Part shown: positions 55,214-64,000 of the stretch, piece after piece | How the letters are laid out: each line of letters starts with the position of its first letter | Numbering within the stretch: position 1 is the first letter of the stretch | Source: Heligmosomoides polygyrus polygyrus | Lineage: Eukaryota > Nematoda > Chromadorea > Rhabditida > Heligmosomidae | Length of the DNA stretch: 64,000 nt | Reading direction: 5' to 3' | Assembly (NCBI GenBank): GCA_947396885.1 | Contig: OX377201.1 | Location: 68,298,983-68,362,982 of the forward strand | The notes under the pieces: generated by a model | What the model was told of the DNA's origin: nothing | The model's input: the letters and a program-made list of their open reading frames with translations, nothing else | The model's database searches: none | Translations under genes and position numbers: made by a program

Positions 55214-58200
55214 ATGGGCAGCTCTTCCTCAGCTCCTGTTCTTTCCAAGGAGTCGCAAGCGATAAAGGAAGAGGTGCTCTACTTTCAGTTCCTATGTATG
55301 TATTCAGCGGAAAAGTTATTTTGGACTGGGAAAAGTAAAACACAAAAGTTATTCTTACCATGAAAACAATACAGATAAAGGCCGTTTTTCAGGTAAACAA
55401 ATACCCTGTCGTTATGTACACAAAGGACAAATGTCCCTATTGTGTCTACGCAAAGAAGGAGTTGAACGAGAACGGAGTCTTTTTCGTAGAGAGGGTACAT
55501 TTCGGATACGATTTTCTTATTACTATTCTCCCTCTGCTGGGAATCGCTGACCAACCGTCGCACAGAATTTCAGTGAACCGGGCACTACTGGAGCCAACAT
55601 ACACGGACTGATGGAGCTAACTCGGTGTAGAACCGTACCGCAAGTGTTCGTCTGCGGAAGGTAAGAGACTGGCAGAACTCTTGAATAGCGATCTCTTAGT
55701 CTGTGCTTTAGACGGAGGATGTTTTTATAAGTGAACTGGAATTTCTATAGCTAGGTTTTACTCCAGAGGTTTCGCTTATTTTAAAAAAGCATTTTGTACC
55801 ACGGCATACATATGGGTAAACCCTTCTGCACACCTTTCCAAACTAATGATTTCCCTGGAATCCGCGCTCAACACACGTCTTTACGCCTAAACTTTATTAC
55901 ATGGTCAAGATTTAGCGAAAAAATAAAGAGCTAATTAGTTAATTGTATAAGGAACCAAAGACACCCCTTTCCTCGAAATTCTGCAATCCATCGAAATAAA
56001 ATTAAACGCATTTTAATTTTACTTTAATTTTAATCAATTTAAAATTGAAGTAAAATTAAAATTAACGAAGTAATATTTTCCATATCAATAACGTTTGCGC
56101 TTCTGTACTTTTATATTCTCTTAAGCGTTCGTTTACCACATTCCGAGTTTATTGCTATGTCAGGAAATGTTCTCACTATTGCGAGGGAAAATGTTAGTGA
56201 AGAGGACTCTGATGAGATTCGTGTAGGAGTGTAAAAACGAAACTTGGGAAACAAAGGATTACACTCACAGACATCTAATGGGCTTGGCCTTGGAAAGGGT
56301 CAGTTAAAAAAGGCAGACTTGGTCCACGGATCTCCCTCGATAGGGAGCCTTCGGGCTCTCTTGTTAAGGGGGATCTCGGGCCGCTTGTCGCAGGGCCACG
56401 TGGCGCGTCCCCGGGTGGTGGATGGTGGAGCGAAAACGCAAACGAAATGCGACCGTGTACTGCTCAGAGACGCAGGTGGGATGCAGGGGATGGACTCCTT
56501 GCTCCTGCTGTGTCGGGTCGATGCGTTCCTTGTGTGCGGGAGTAGCATGTTCATGCGCAGTTTGCGTGGATGTGTCCGTGACTGTGCGGATTGTAACTGT
56601 GTCGGCCCGGCCAAAAGCTTGCACTCGGTAGACTGGTAGTACATCGTAAGGCGATTCGAGGCCGCCTCAAAAGTCTCGCCCCGTCCCTTCGGGCAGTCTG
56701 GCTCGCTGCCCGGAGTTCTTTGCCCGCACGACAGAGCCCGACTAGCTACCCGTGTGTACTCAAGTCAAAAACAGCAGCACTAAAGGGCCTCATTCCCCTG
56801 ACCCCGAAAGAGCCCTCATTTCTGCAGCGATGGGAAGGACGAGTACGGAGAGGCTGCTAAAATCTCAGGGCCTAATCAGGCTGCGCAAATTGAGAAGGAC
56901 TAGGATGACGATCTGTACTTACAACGCATGCACGCTCGCATCGGAAGCATCCGTTGAGGACCTGATGATGCAAGCCAGGAGAATCAAGTACGACGTCATC
57001 GGACTGACCGAGACGAGAAGACACCACCCCATACACGCCGCCTACGACTCCAGAGAAGAACTGTTTCCCGGGACATGCGACAGCAGGGGAGTAAGTGGCG
57101 ATGGTGTCCTCGTCAACACGCAATTGGCCATGAAAATCAACTCGTACGAGTCTCTGACAAGTCGAATCGGACTGTCTCAGACTTCAGTCTCAGACTGAAG
57201 CGATGGAATCTCACAGTTCCAGAAGCCTCCCGCCCTACGATGGACATGGGAATCCCCGATGGCCAGCCCCAGAAGGAGATCGACCACATCATCTTCGACC
57301 GCAAGGACTGCTTGAACGACGTTTCCGTTGTCCCCAATTTCTACATGGGCTCGAACCACCGCCTCCTTCGGGCGAGGTTCCGCTTTTCGCATCAAGGGGC
57401 GAACGCCGCAAAGCTCAAGAGGAGGAGTCGCAGAACGAACATTAACTGGGGCCTGTACACCTCTCTTGCCTGCCTTTGGGAAGATACCATCATCGACAAC
57501 ATAGCCGAGGAATTCGACCGTTTCGTCCACATCACCGCGATAGTGCTAAGGGAGCCGAGAGCTTGAAGACCACCAAACCGCGTATGTCTCCGGAAACTAT
57601 AAGCTGGTACGCCGCTGTGGGGCAGCACGAGCGCCAGGCAGCTACCAAATGACGTCCGAGCTTGCGAATCTATGCAGAGCGCGATAAAGGAAAATCTCAA
57701 AGAAAAAAGGGCGGAAGGAAGTGTTGGCTGAAGCTGCAGAGGCAGGGTCGAGCATCCGCATCTTGCGCACCGGAACTTCGTCAACTTCATGTTCATTATG
57801 ACCGCTCTCCGACGTCCTGACGAAACCGTCACCTCTCCCAGAAGGACCACGGAGAAGGTCATCGACGACTTCTACTTCGATCTCTTCGATAGCCACGTCC
57901 ATCTGCTTCCGTGCCATCTTCCGCATGGACGCGCCGTTCTCTCTGTTCTCCCTTCCGAGATCTGACACGCCATTTCGTCGGTGAAGAACCGTACAGCACC
58001 CGGTCCCGACAGGATCACACCCGAACACCTGAAGAACCTCCCGCCAGCGCTCATCAACACCCTGGCGCGGCTCTTCACACGTTACCTGTCGGAGTGCAAG
58101 GTTCCATCTCAGTGGAAGACCAGCAAGACCGTCTTGCTGTACAAGAAGGAAGACGTGCACGACATTGGCAACTATCGCCCGATCTGCCTGCTGTCCGTAG

Positions 58201-59839
58201 TCTACAAGCTGTTCACTCAAGTCATTCTGAATAGCATCAGCAGAACGCTGGACGAAGGACAGCCATGCGAACAAGCAGGATTTCGGAGAGGATTCAGCAC
58301 GATCGACCACATACACGGCATTACGAGGCTCATCGAAGTATCGCGACAGTACATGCTGCCGCGGTGCCTTACGTTCATCGACCTGAAGAAGGCATTCGAC
58401 TCCGTCGCAGCGGAAGCGGTTACCGAAGCCCTGCTTACTTAGGGCTTCCCTACTCAATAAATCAGAGTACTTTGAGAGCTGTACGGCGATTCACGACCAA
58501 AATTTCACCATTCTACAATAACGTCGTTATCGTGAAGAGAGGGGTTCGCAAAGGGAATATCCCCGAAGCTCTTCAGTGCCACTCTCGAAAGCGCCATACG
58601 CGAGCTGAAATGGGAAGACATGGGAGGGAAGGTCGACGGCCGGCAACTACATCATCTTCGCTTCGCTGACGACATCCTGCTCATAACACTGAGCATCAGC
58701 CAGGCGGAGCAAATACTGGCGGACTTCGATCGTATCTGTGGGAACGTTGGATTGCGGCTGATTCCTTCGAAGACGATGTTCATGAGGAACGGACAAGTTT
58801 CTGATGCCCCATTCTCGCTCAACGGAACGAACATCTCCGAATGCTCGAGCTACATGTATCTGCGTTGCGAAGACAACACGGCTCACGACCTACCGCCGGA
58901 GTTGGGCAGGGGGAGACGAGCGGCTAGAGTAGCTTTCAAGAGCGTCGAAGAAGTGAAGAACGTCCAACTCCGAAGACGAAGAGCGTCCGACTCCGTGCCC
59001 ACCTATTCGACTCCATTGTTCTTCCTGCGCTAACATACGCCTCCGAGACCTGGGGCTGGATTCATCAACAATTAGACCCGCAAGGAAGTTACTCTCACAG
59101 CATACAGCTGAAAAGTTGCGCAGAAAACGTCTGATAATGGTATACACATGAGGATCCCTCAAATCTCAACCAACCAGTAGAAGTGCAAAGATGCAGCAGC
59201 GCAGAAGAGTCGAACCCACGACCTCCCTCGCATGAAGTAACGTCACTATCCACGGCGCCCCGTGCCGTCTACCGGCAGAGCAAAAAGAAACACATTTTTA
59301 TACTAATTGAGGATGGGGAATCTTTATGACACGCTCTCCCCGTTCAGACATACGCTTCAGACCCTTTCCTTGTAAGAGGCCAAGTGCTCATCCAAAGTGC
59401 CTCCATGATAGAGTATGCTAGGACGAATGGGTGAATAGCACCGGGGGGGGGGGGGGGGGGAAGACATTGCTCCAACGTCGTACGCGGCGATGAGGAGGCG
59501 CAGGGCCCCGGGGTTTCCTTCCTTTGCCGCGCTATCAGCGCGACGCTGGAGCAATGTCCTGGTGCCGTGACCATTCTGACCTAAAATCCTTCCTCCCATT
59601 TATGGCAGAAAAAATGCCTTCTTAATTGCGCGGTCGGTCAACTAGCGTCCATTAGTCTGTCCTTTGTTAGTAGTATCATAGCCGAGTGTGATGATATTAA
59701 GACTTCTTTCAGATTCATAGGCGGCTACAACGAGTTGCATGAAATAGGAAACAATCTGCCAAAGCTGATAGAGGAGTGCTCATCTGATGGAAAGGTGTCT
59801 GATCGAAGGAGAGCTGGCCCTTCGTCGTCGAAGATATAA
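55214..59839 (+). CDS. glrx-22: Glutaredoxin (dithiol, CPYC type)
   Basis: Small thiol-disulfide oxidoreductase that reduces disulfides and glutathione mixed disulfides using glutathione. Exons: 55214-55273, 55393-55494, 55566-55660 and 59713-59839. Phases agree and give 127 residues, normal for the family. The N-terminus MGSSSSAPVLSKE begins MGxxxS, a possible myristoylation site. PVVMYTKDKCPYCVYAKKEL holds the CPYC active site at about residues 35-38. CRTVPQVFVCGRFIGGYNEL holds the cis-Pro (TVP) and Gly-Gly glutathione-binding motifs. The fourth exon starts after TCTTTCAG and supplies FIGGY and the last helix, ending PSSSKI. A continuation of exon 3 without splicing would stop early, so the distant exon is required. 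It lies just downstream of hgrs-1, probably in the same operon. From memory, C. elegans glrx-22 and hgrs-1 are neighbours too, which is why I use this symbol. The last intron is 4,052 bp with a LINE inside. Confidence 0.85.
55740..56235. other. Intron sequence with an AT-rich hairpin
   Basis: Part of the large glutaredoxin intron. A palindrome at about 56012-56063 (TTTTAATTTTACTTTAATTT pairing with its complement across TCAA) forms a long AT-rich stem. Nothing coding. Confidence 0.6.
56752..57566 (+). pseudogene. LINE AP-endonuclease domain (broken)
   Basis: The first frame (56752-57198) contains RMTICTYNACTLASEASVED, then RRIKYDVIGLTETRR (metal-binding Glu) and SGDGVLVNTQLAMKINSYES. The second frame (to 57566) begins at SLRLKRWNLTVPEASRPTMD and contains QPQKEIDHIIFDRKDCLNDV and GSNHRLLRARFRF (catalytic Asp/His region). 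The central part with the GDFN motif, roughly 80-100 residues, is deleted at about 57195, so the enzyme cannot work. Confidence 0.8.
57642..59065 (+). pseudogene. LINE reverse transcriptase (broken)
   Basis: VKNRTAPGPDRITPEHLKNL starts near 57981 and runs through WKTSKTVLLYKKEDVHDIGN, YRPICLLSVVYKLFTQVIL, EQAGFRRGFSTIDHIHGITR, and LTFIDLKKAFDSVAAEAV (motif A) to 58442. RKGNIPEAL (the RQGD block, here RKGN) follows near 58550, then LHHLRFADDILLITLSISQA near 58650-58700 (catalytic FADD), and GTNISECSSYMYLRCEDN. Stops and shifts occur at 58440 and 58560-58620. The long open frame on the opposite strand (58457-57642) is a shadow of this. Confidence 0.85.
59200..59290 (-). tRNA. tRNA-like pseudogene
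   Basis: Minus-strand GGCGCCGTGGATAGTGACG, CATGCGAGGGAGGTCGTGGG and GGGTTCGACTC give A- and B-box-like motifs and a CAT near the anticodon position, but the acceptor stem does not pair well. Related to the relic at 32.99-33.06 kb. Lies in the glutaredoxin intron after the LINE. Confidence 0.4.
59443..59571. repeat. 18-base G tract beside an inverted repeat
   Basis: Eighteen consecutive G at 59443-59460 are followed by GACATTGCTCCAACGTCG (59463-59480), whose near-perfect complement CGACGCTGGAGCAATGTC lies at about 59542-59559. A small inverted-repeat unit in the last intron of the glutaredoxin gene. Confidence 0.8.
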
Positions 59840-60060
59840 TTAGATTATCTATTAAAATGCTCCAATAAACATAGGGATGCGATGATGAATGTAGTAGAGA
59901 TGAAGTCGAAAAGGCGGAAATAATGAGGAAAAAGTGTAACAGCAGAAAATAGACCCGTGTATGACATGAAGTACGGAGTGCGAACACGACGAGAAAGATC
60001 ATACTACATAGTGGTAGGAACAAAGTAGGAAGACACCAGCATTTCACAGAGTCGAAGCTA

Positions 60061-60266
60061 TCAGTCGGAGGATTCTGAGATGTCGTCAGTGGAGCCGACC
60101 AAAGCAAATGCTTCGGGTTGTGCTCCGGTAAGGTCGACGTAGTTCGCTGTTATTGGAGTGTCCAACGGCTTGCACTCCTGGAAAGTCACACCGTTGACGA
60201 GAAGTGGCTCTTCTGTATGTGCTAGGCGGATATGATGAAGAGCCGTACTCTTTCTAGCACTGTCTC
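60061..60266 (-). CDS. Terminal exon of an unrecognised minus-strand gene
   Basis: After a TTTTTTCTAG acceptor (boundary 60266/60267) the exon reads DSARKSTALHHIRLAHTEEP, then LLVNGVTFQECKPLDTPITA and ends GSTDDISESSD with TGA at 60061-60063. The residue mix and the acidic C-terminus look like true coding sequence. The gene is convergent with the glutaredoxin gene, whose stop is 222 bp away. An upstream exon could be the one at 63640-63744, but phase and identity are unproven. I do not recognise the family. Confidence 0.45.
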
Positions 60267-60931
60267 CTAGAAAAAACCTTGTGAAATCGTGAGGTGTAAT
60301 GTCGGGCCAAGATAAGCAATTAACCCACATCACTCCGGCTCTCCACAATCACCAGCCGTTCTGGCAAAGGAAAAAACGTATGAGGAGGACCTAGAGGGCG
60401 AGAACGTGACATCATAACATCGGCCTCTGGCAGCCCAACTGACTCTGCTTATCAAGTCCCACTTGGGAACGCATTCCATTGTTAGTGGCAAACGAAAGGC
60501 CTTCTAAACACCTTGCAATAGAGTCCCTGAAGATTAGCAGGGACAGACGTTGAGGAGGACGAGAGTGATGAAGTGGATGTCCGGAGGATTTTGCGAAGCC
60601 CAGTCAATAGCTCACCGTCCGGATGATGTATGCAATTGGGTTAGCCTTGATATCTTACTAATATAACTAAGTGCTGGGGATGTAGTGTTCAGGACCGCTG
60701 AGAGGGGTAAGACGTTTCTGAACAAGGAAGTGAAACTGTTAGTGCTGAGGACTGCGTATTACTGCAGCTAAGAGAAGAGTGGCTAAGGTCGCTAGGCATG
60801 GATTTTGTCCTGGGAATGTGCGAGTAGCATCCGCTACTATTGGCTCAAGTGCTGGATGCTTCTGAGGGAGGAGCAGTCCCTAGGTACCCTAAAGATGCAA
60901 TGGAAGGATCCCAACGAGGAAGATCTCGCCG

Positions 60932-60936
<5 letters not shown>
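60267..60936. other. Presumed intron, nothing recognised
   Basis: Between the unrecognised terminal exon and the MITE. A second TTTGCCAG-type acceptor on the minus strand near 60360 leads only to short frames. Confidence 0.3.

Positions 60937-60963
<27 letters not shown>
60937..60963. repeat. (TA)n microsatellite
   Basis: About 13 TA units immediately left of the MITE terminus; the MITE appears to have inserted into it. Confidence 0.9.
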
Positions 60964-60966
<3 letters not shown>

Positions 60967-62314
60967 CTATGTTATACTTCGGCGACGCTATGCTATAGGG
61001 GCGTAGCTCTATATATACGCTGTGCGTAGCAGCCCGCACATCACAGCGTCGCCAGCGACGTCGCCGAGAGCTCTGCAGGGGGTGTTATACTTCCGCCGCC
61101 GACGTCGCCGACGTCATCCAAGGGTGGCAGAAAATGCGCTCCGATGGAGTGTTATGATCGTGGGTTGGTTCTTCGTTCCCGGAACTGCCATCATCACCAC
61201 CGTACTTCGAATTACGAAATCGAGAAGTGCAAAAGACACCGTCTTGCGAACACAAAAAGCACGATTCATTAAAACACCGAGTGTTTGGGAGGGAGTGGGA
61301 CCCTAAATCTTAGCTCCCCTTCAATTTGTCACTTTTCTTCCTTTTTGTGTCCTTCTCAGCCGTTCTGTTCGCATTTTCTAGGCCTATTTGCTTCCTTGTA
61401 GAGCAAGTAATACTAAATAGAACTGTGCAGAAAATAAGTAGTGTTGCTTCGCTTTCTCAGATAGTAATACAAACCTTTGCGAAGAACTTTTTCGAGATAG
61501 AATTCTTACTAATTAAGAGTTAAATTTTCCTTTGAACTTCGAGAATTCCGCGTAAATTTAATTTAAATACGATTTAACGAAAAAGGTCTTTGTTAAACCG
61601 ACGCTTTTTTGACATATGATCGGGATAGACTGCGCCATGCGCTCGTCTGTTATTTTGCATTTTACAATCTTTTGATAGTGTTTCGGTTGAATACTTCCTA
61701 TAATCTCTTTACAAAGTGACCGTATCGATTGATTTGTGCTTTTTTCTTTTAAAATTTAAAACCTAAAAACACACTATGCCTTGCGAAAAATACAGAGTAT
61801 CCTAAAAATACAGGTACTTTTGAATGGTTCTAACATTGCTGCTAGTGAAACCTTTGAACACTTATCCATCCTTAAAGCCAAATTTGGTTAGTAAGAGAAA
61901 ATTCGGCAAATTAACAATGGTTGAGCAGACTACCGTACGTACAGAACAAAAAATCATCATCAAGTCTTGAAGAATTAAGAAGAATTAAGAATTAAAATTT
62001 CTTTTGAAGATTAAGAAAAGCTCAAAATGTATGCAAATTCGAGGCAGATGTGATCACTTAGCCTTTCTATGGGCAGACTGGTTACCAAATGATGACATTG
62101 AAAACCCTCTCCGATGCTAAAAATGCGCTCCGATGCTCTCCTGTCAACGTCGTCCCCGACGCCGCCACAGAATCTGTTGACGACGTCGCCGACGTCGACC
62201 ACGCGTCAGTGGCGACATCGGTAGTGACGTCAGCGTCGGCGATGTCGATGACGGGCCGTCGGTGGCGGGTCGCAGCGTCGGCGACGCGTCGCCGAAGTAT
62301 GTATAACATAGGCC
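60964..62314. mobile_element. Harbinger-like MITE, larger copy (1,351 bp)
   Basis: The left end GGCCTATGTTATACTTCGGC and the right end (reverse complement GGCCTATGTTATACATACTT) match the ends of the 312-bp MITE at 48.6 kb. The flanks are TAT at both sides (60961-60963, 62315-62317). GC-rich arms with repeated GACGTCGCCGAC lie at 61040-61120 and 62150-62300. An internal terminus-like GGGGGTGTTATACTTCC lies at about 61077-61093. The AT-rich centre (61300-62090) has no recognised gene. Confidence 0.75.
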
Positions 62315-62689
62315 TATACCAGTCGTTCAGCGGCCTAGCGGCCGCCGCCGACGACTGGTTGGGGGCTTCGCCCCCAAACCCCGAGAAGAGAACGCTCCGA
62401 CCATCTTCTTTTCCAAACTTTTAGACCTTCATACTTTCATTGCGGTAAGGATCTGGTTTTACTACATATAGAGTACGGCCGACAGAGCGGTCTGTCTGCG
62501 GCTTCTCAACGGCTTCGCCGTTGTAATAACTTTTCATCATCAATTTTAGCTGCAACCTATGTCATGGTTTCCGCAGGAAGAACACCTTAACTGCCTCGAT
62601 CGCGGCAAGTTAGAAAGAAACAAAAATTGAACGACATCTATGTATAATTTGATAAATATCGATTGATGGCGATCAATACCTCAAAAACA

Positions 62690-62990
62690 AACTTCGGGTT
62701 CGTGTTCAGCGACCTCGATTACCCGCAGGGCTGAAGTTTCGTACCGCTTAAACGACATCCGCAAAAATCGATAATATCGACCGATATCGATTGGTCGACT
62801 TCAGACTCGTGTTCAGCGACCTCGATAACCCCCAGGGCTGAAGTTTCGTGCCGGTTGAACACAATCTATAGAAAATCGATAATATCGATCGGTATCGATT
62901 GGTCGACTTTAGATTCGTGCTCAGCAACCTCGATTACCCCAGGGCTAAAATTTCAGACCGCTTGAACGACATCCACAAAAATCGATCGAT
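62690..62990 (-). repeat. Repeat family B cluster (reverse orientation)
   Basis: Three units of about 120 bp, each with TCGTGTTCAGCGACCTCGAT, ACCC.CAGGGCTGAAGTTTC, a step like TTGAACGACATC, and AAAATCGATAATATCGA..GATATCGATTGGTCGAC. It is the reverse of the family at 17.7-18.4 kb. The alternation of AATCGAT and ATATCGA makes the array rich in small palindromes. Confidence 0.75.
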
Positions 62991-63047
62991 ACTGTTAGCC
63001 TCCCCTGCTGTGAGCGCTTCCCGACGATGATCGTCTGAATGCCCATG

Positions 63048-63162
63048 TACGGTTGCCGACGTGTTCGGCACGTCTACGGCTCGCCGTGCACGTTTGCCGA
63101 CGAGTTCGGCACGTCTACGGCTCGTCATGCGCGGTTGCCGATGTGTTCGGCACGTCTTCTGA
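63048..63162 (+). repeat. Short tandem array, three units of about 38 bp
   Basis: GTTGCCGACGTGTTCGGCAC then GTCTACGGCTCGCCGTGCAC repeats with small changes at about 63050, 63090 and 63132. CG-rich; the frames through it are repetitive and not evidence of a gene. Confidence 0.8.
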
Positions 63163-63639
63163 ATCCCTGCGCTCCGCACTTGGTCCCCATTCATATTCTG
63201 ACGCGCTGTCCGCCGAATATATCGTGAACTTGGGTGACCCGCCGCCAAAAATATAGTTCGCCAGCAGTCGCCCATGGTTAAGCTAAAATAAAACTCGGCT
63301 GACATACGCCGCACTGTCTTAGGCATCTCTTGGCTTCAGTCCCCCCTCACCGTGACGGACACGTGACATTAGCTGATTATATATAGGTAAGATATAGAGC
63401 AGGAGTGGGTTTTAAGAAGACCAGTTGGCAGAGGCTGGCGAGAAGGGCAGTCCCAGCGAGTGCGCATGAATGTTGTTAGTGGACTTCCACCGTGAATAAG
63501 TTGCGTGGATGTCTGTGTAGCACCCAGCAATCTATTCAGCAAGGTGCTCTGGAGGATTGGGGCAAGAAAGGATCGCGTGTATTTGTGAGTCTCCGAGACA
63601 TGCATGTGCCATTGTATTATAGATCATTATGATAGTTAC

Positions 63640-63744
63640 CTTCATAATGAGGCATGCTTCCATCGGCTGGAATGATCCGTCTGTCATCTCACGTAGTATC
63701 ATGTCGTAGTGCTTCTTCATCAGCAGAAGACATCTTCTGCGGTA
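63640..63744 (-). CDS. Internal exon of an unrecognised gene
   Basis: A 105-bp minus-strand exon with an excellent acceptor (TTTACGTTTCAG|TACCGC) and donor (ATGAAG|GTAACT). It stays open in one frame across its length: YRRRCLLLMKKHYDMILREM, then TDGSFQPMEACLIMK. The pattern is that of a helical, charged segment. It could belong to the same gene as the exon at 60061-60266, with the MITE and repeat clusters in its intron. No family recognised. Confidence 0.5.
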
Positions 63745-64000
63745 CTGAAACGTAAATTTGGTTAACTGATTTAAGATAGATTGCAAATGCTACGAATGTT
63801 TTTCGATTTCGTTACACGCAGTGTAATTGGATGAAAAATTGTTCACATATGCAATTCTTTGACCATTTTAAACTACAGGTAATACAAGGTAATATCGCTT
63901 TCTAAGTGGAAAGGTGACACGTCCTCTCTAGTGCGACAGCACCGAGAGCGCACCAGGTTTAAGAGCCAGCAAAAATAGATATCGGTCATGCCTTCATGGC
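63745..64000. other. Nothing recognised
   Basis: AT-rich; probably intron of the minus-strand gene. Confidence 0.3.

Larger units (their letters stand above)
56240..59070 (+). mobile_element. Endonuclease/RT LINE in the glutaredoxin intron, sense strand
   Basis: A long GC-rich leader (56240-56750) precedes an AP-endonuclease region and an RT. The element is truncated at the 3' side: the C-terminal reading breaks off near 59060 after TYASETWGW. Several frameshifts and internal deletions are present. The family is close to the widespread nematode RTE-like elements whose endonuclease is often mis-annotated as a craniofacial development protein. It differs from the RTE copies at 7 and 26 kb. Confidence 0.8.

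Noticed and set aside
55361..55611. Reading the glutaredoxin exons 2-3 as one continuous frame
   Set aside because: It runs through a donor at 55495 and replaces the conserved CRTVPQVFVCG region with unrelated residues; the spliced reading keeps all family motifs.
55661..55760. A nearby last exon for the glutaredoxin gene after GCTTTAG at about 55711
   Set aside because: It would add only a few residues before a stop and lacks the FxGG glutathione-binding motif; the exon at 59713 has it in phase.
57642..58457. 271-codon minus-strand open frame
   Set aside because: It is exactly antisense to the LINE reverse transcriptase, whose plus-strand translation carries clear RT motifs; GC-rich codon use leaves the opposite strand open by chance.
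63039..63326. Plus- and minus-strand frames over the CG-rich tandem array
   Set aside because: They follow the 38-bp repeat and show repeated residues only.

Overview
This is nuclear DNA from a nematode, most likely a clade V strongylid of the hookworm type (Ancylostoma or Necator). Three things support this. Two protein genes with short, C. elegans-style exons and introns can be read through: an Hrs/Vps27 homologue (hgrs-1) and a glutaredoxin. The two are spaced like partners in a trans-spliced operon. The rest of the DNA is packed with RTE and CR1 non-LTR retrotransposons and with mariner, hAT and MITE-type elements. The genus is inference; species cannot be told from sequence alone.

Layout. 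1-2.4 kb holds part of a minus-strand gene with an EVH1/WH1-like exon. A tRNA-like sequence lies at 2.98 kb. From 4.4 to 42 kb I recognise almost only transposable elements and repeats: CR1-like reverse transcriptase remnants; an RTE element (6.8-11.4 kb) ending in 567 perfect AAT repeats; three foldback or inverted-repeat elements (12.9-13.9, 15.1-17.4 and 23.3-24.2 kb); a mariner-like element (24.6-29.0 kb) split by a second RTE copy; a nest of a SINE inside a hAT element inside a third terminal-inverted-repeat element (32.1-34.7 kb); a cluster of short repeats (34.8-35.5 kb); and Ty3/Gypsy pol debris (38.3-39.0 kb).

42.9-54.8 kb is hgrs-1 on the plus strand: twenty exons and about 726 residues, with VHS, FYVE, UIM, coiled-coil, P/Q-rich and clathrin-box parts. 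Its introns carry inverted repeats, a 2-kb DDE transposon with a MITE nested in one arm, and a SINE piece. About 100 bp after its poly(A) signal, the glutaredoxin gene starts (55.2-59.8 kb, four exons). Its last intron is 4 kb long and contains a decayed LINE in the sense direction. Downstream, minus-strand exons of one or two unrecognised genes (60.06-60.27 and 63.64-63.74 kb) flank a Harbinger-like MITE and two repeat clusters.

How it fits together. The two genes encode an endosomal sorting protein (ESCRT-0) and a thiol-disulfide oxidoreductase. They appear to be one transcription unit processed by trans-splicing, with no functional link implied. The rest is a record of layered transposition, much of which can be ordered in time from target-site duplications and empty sites.
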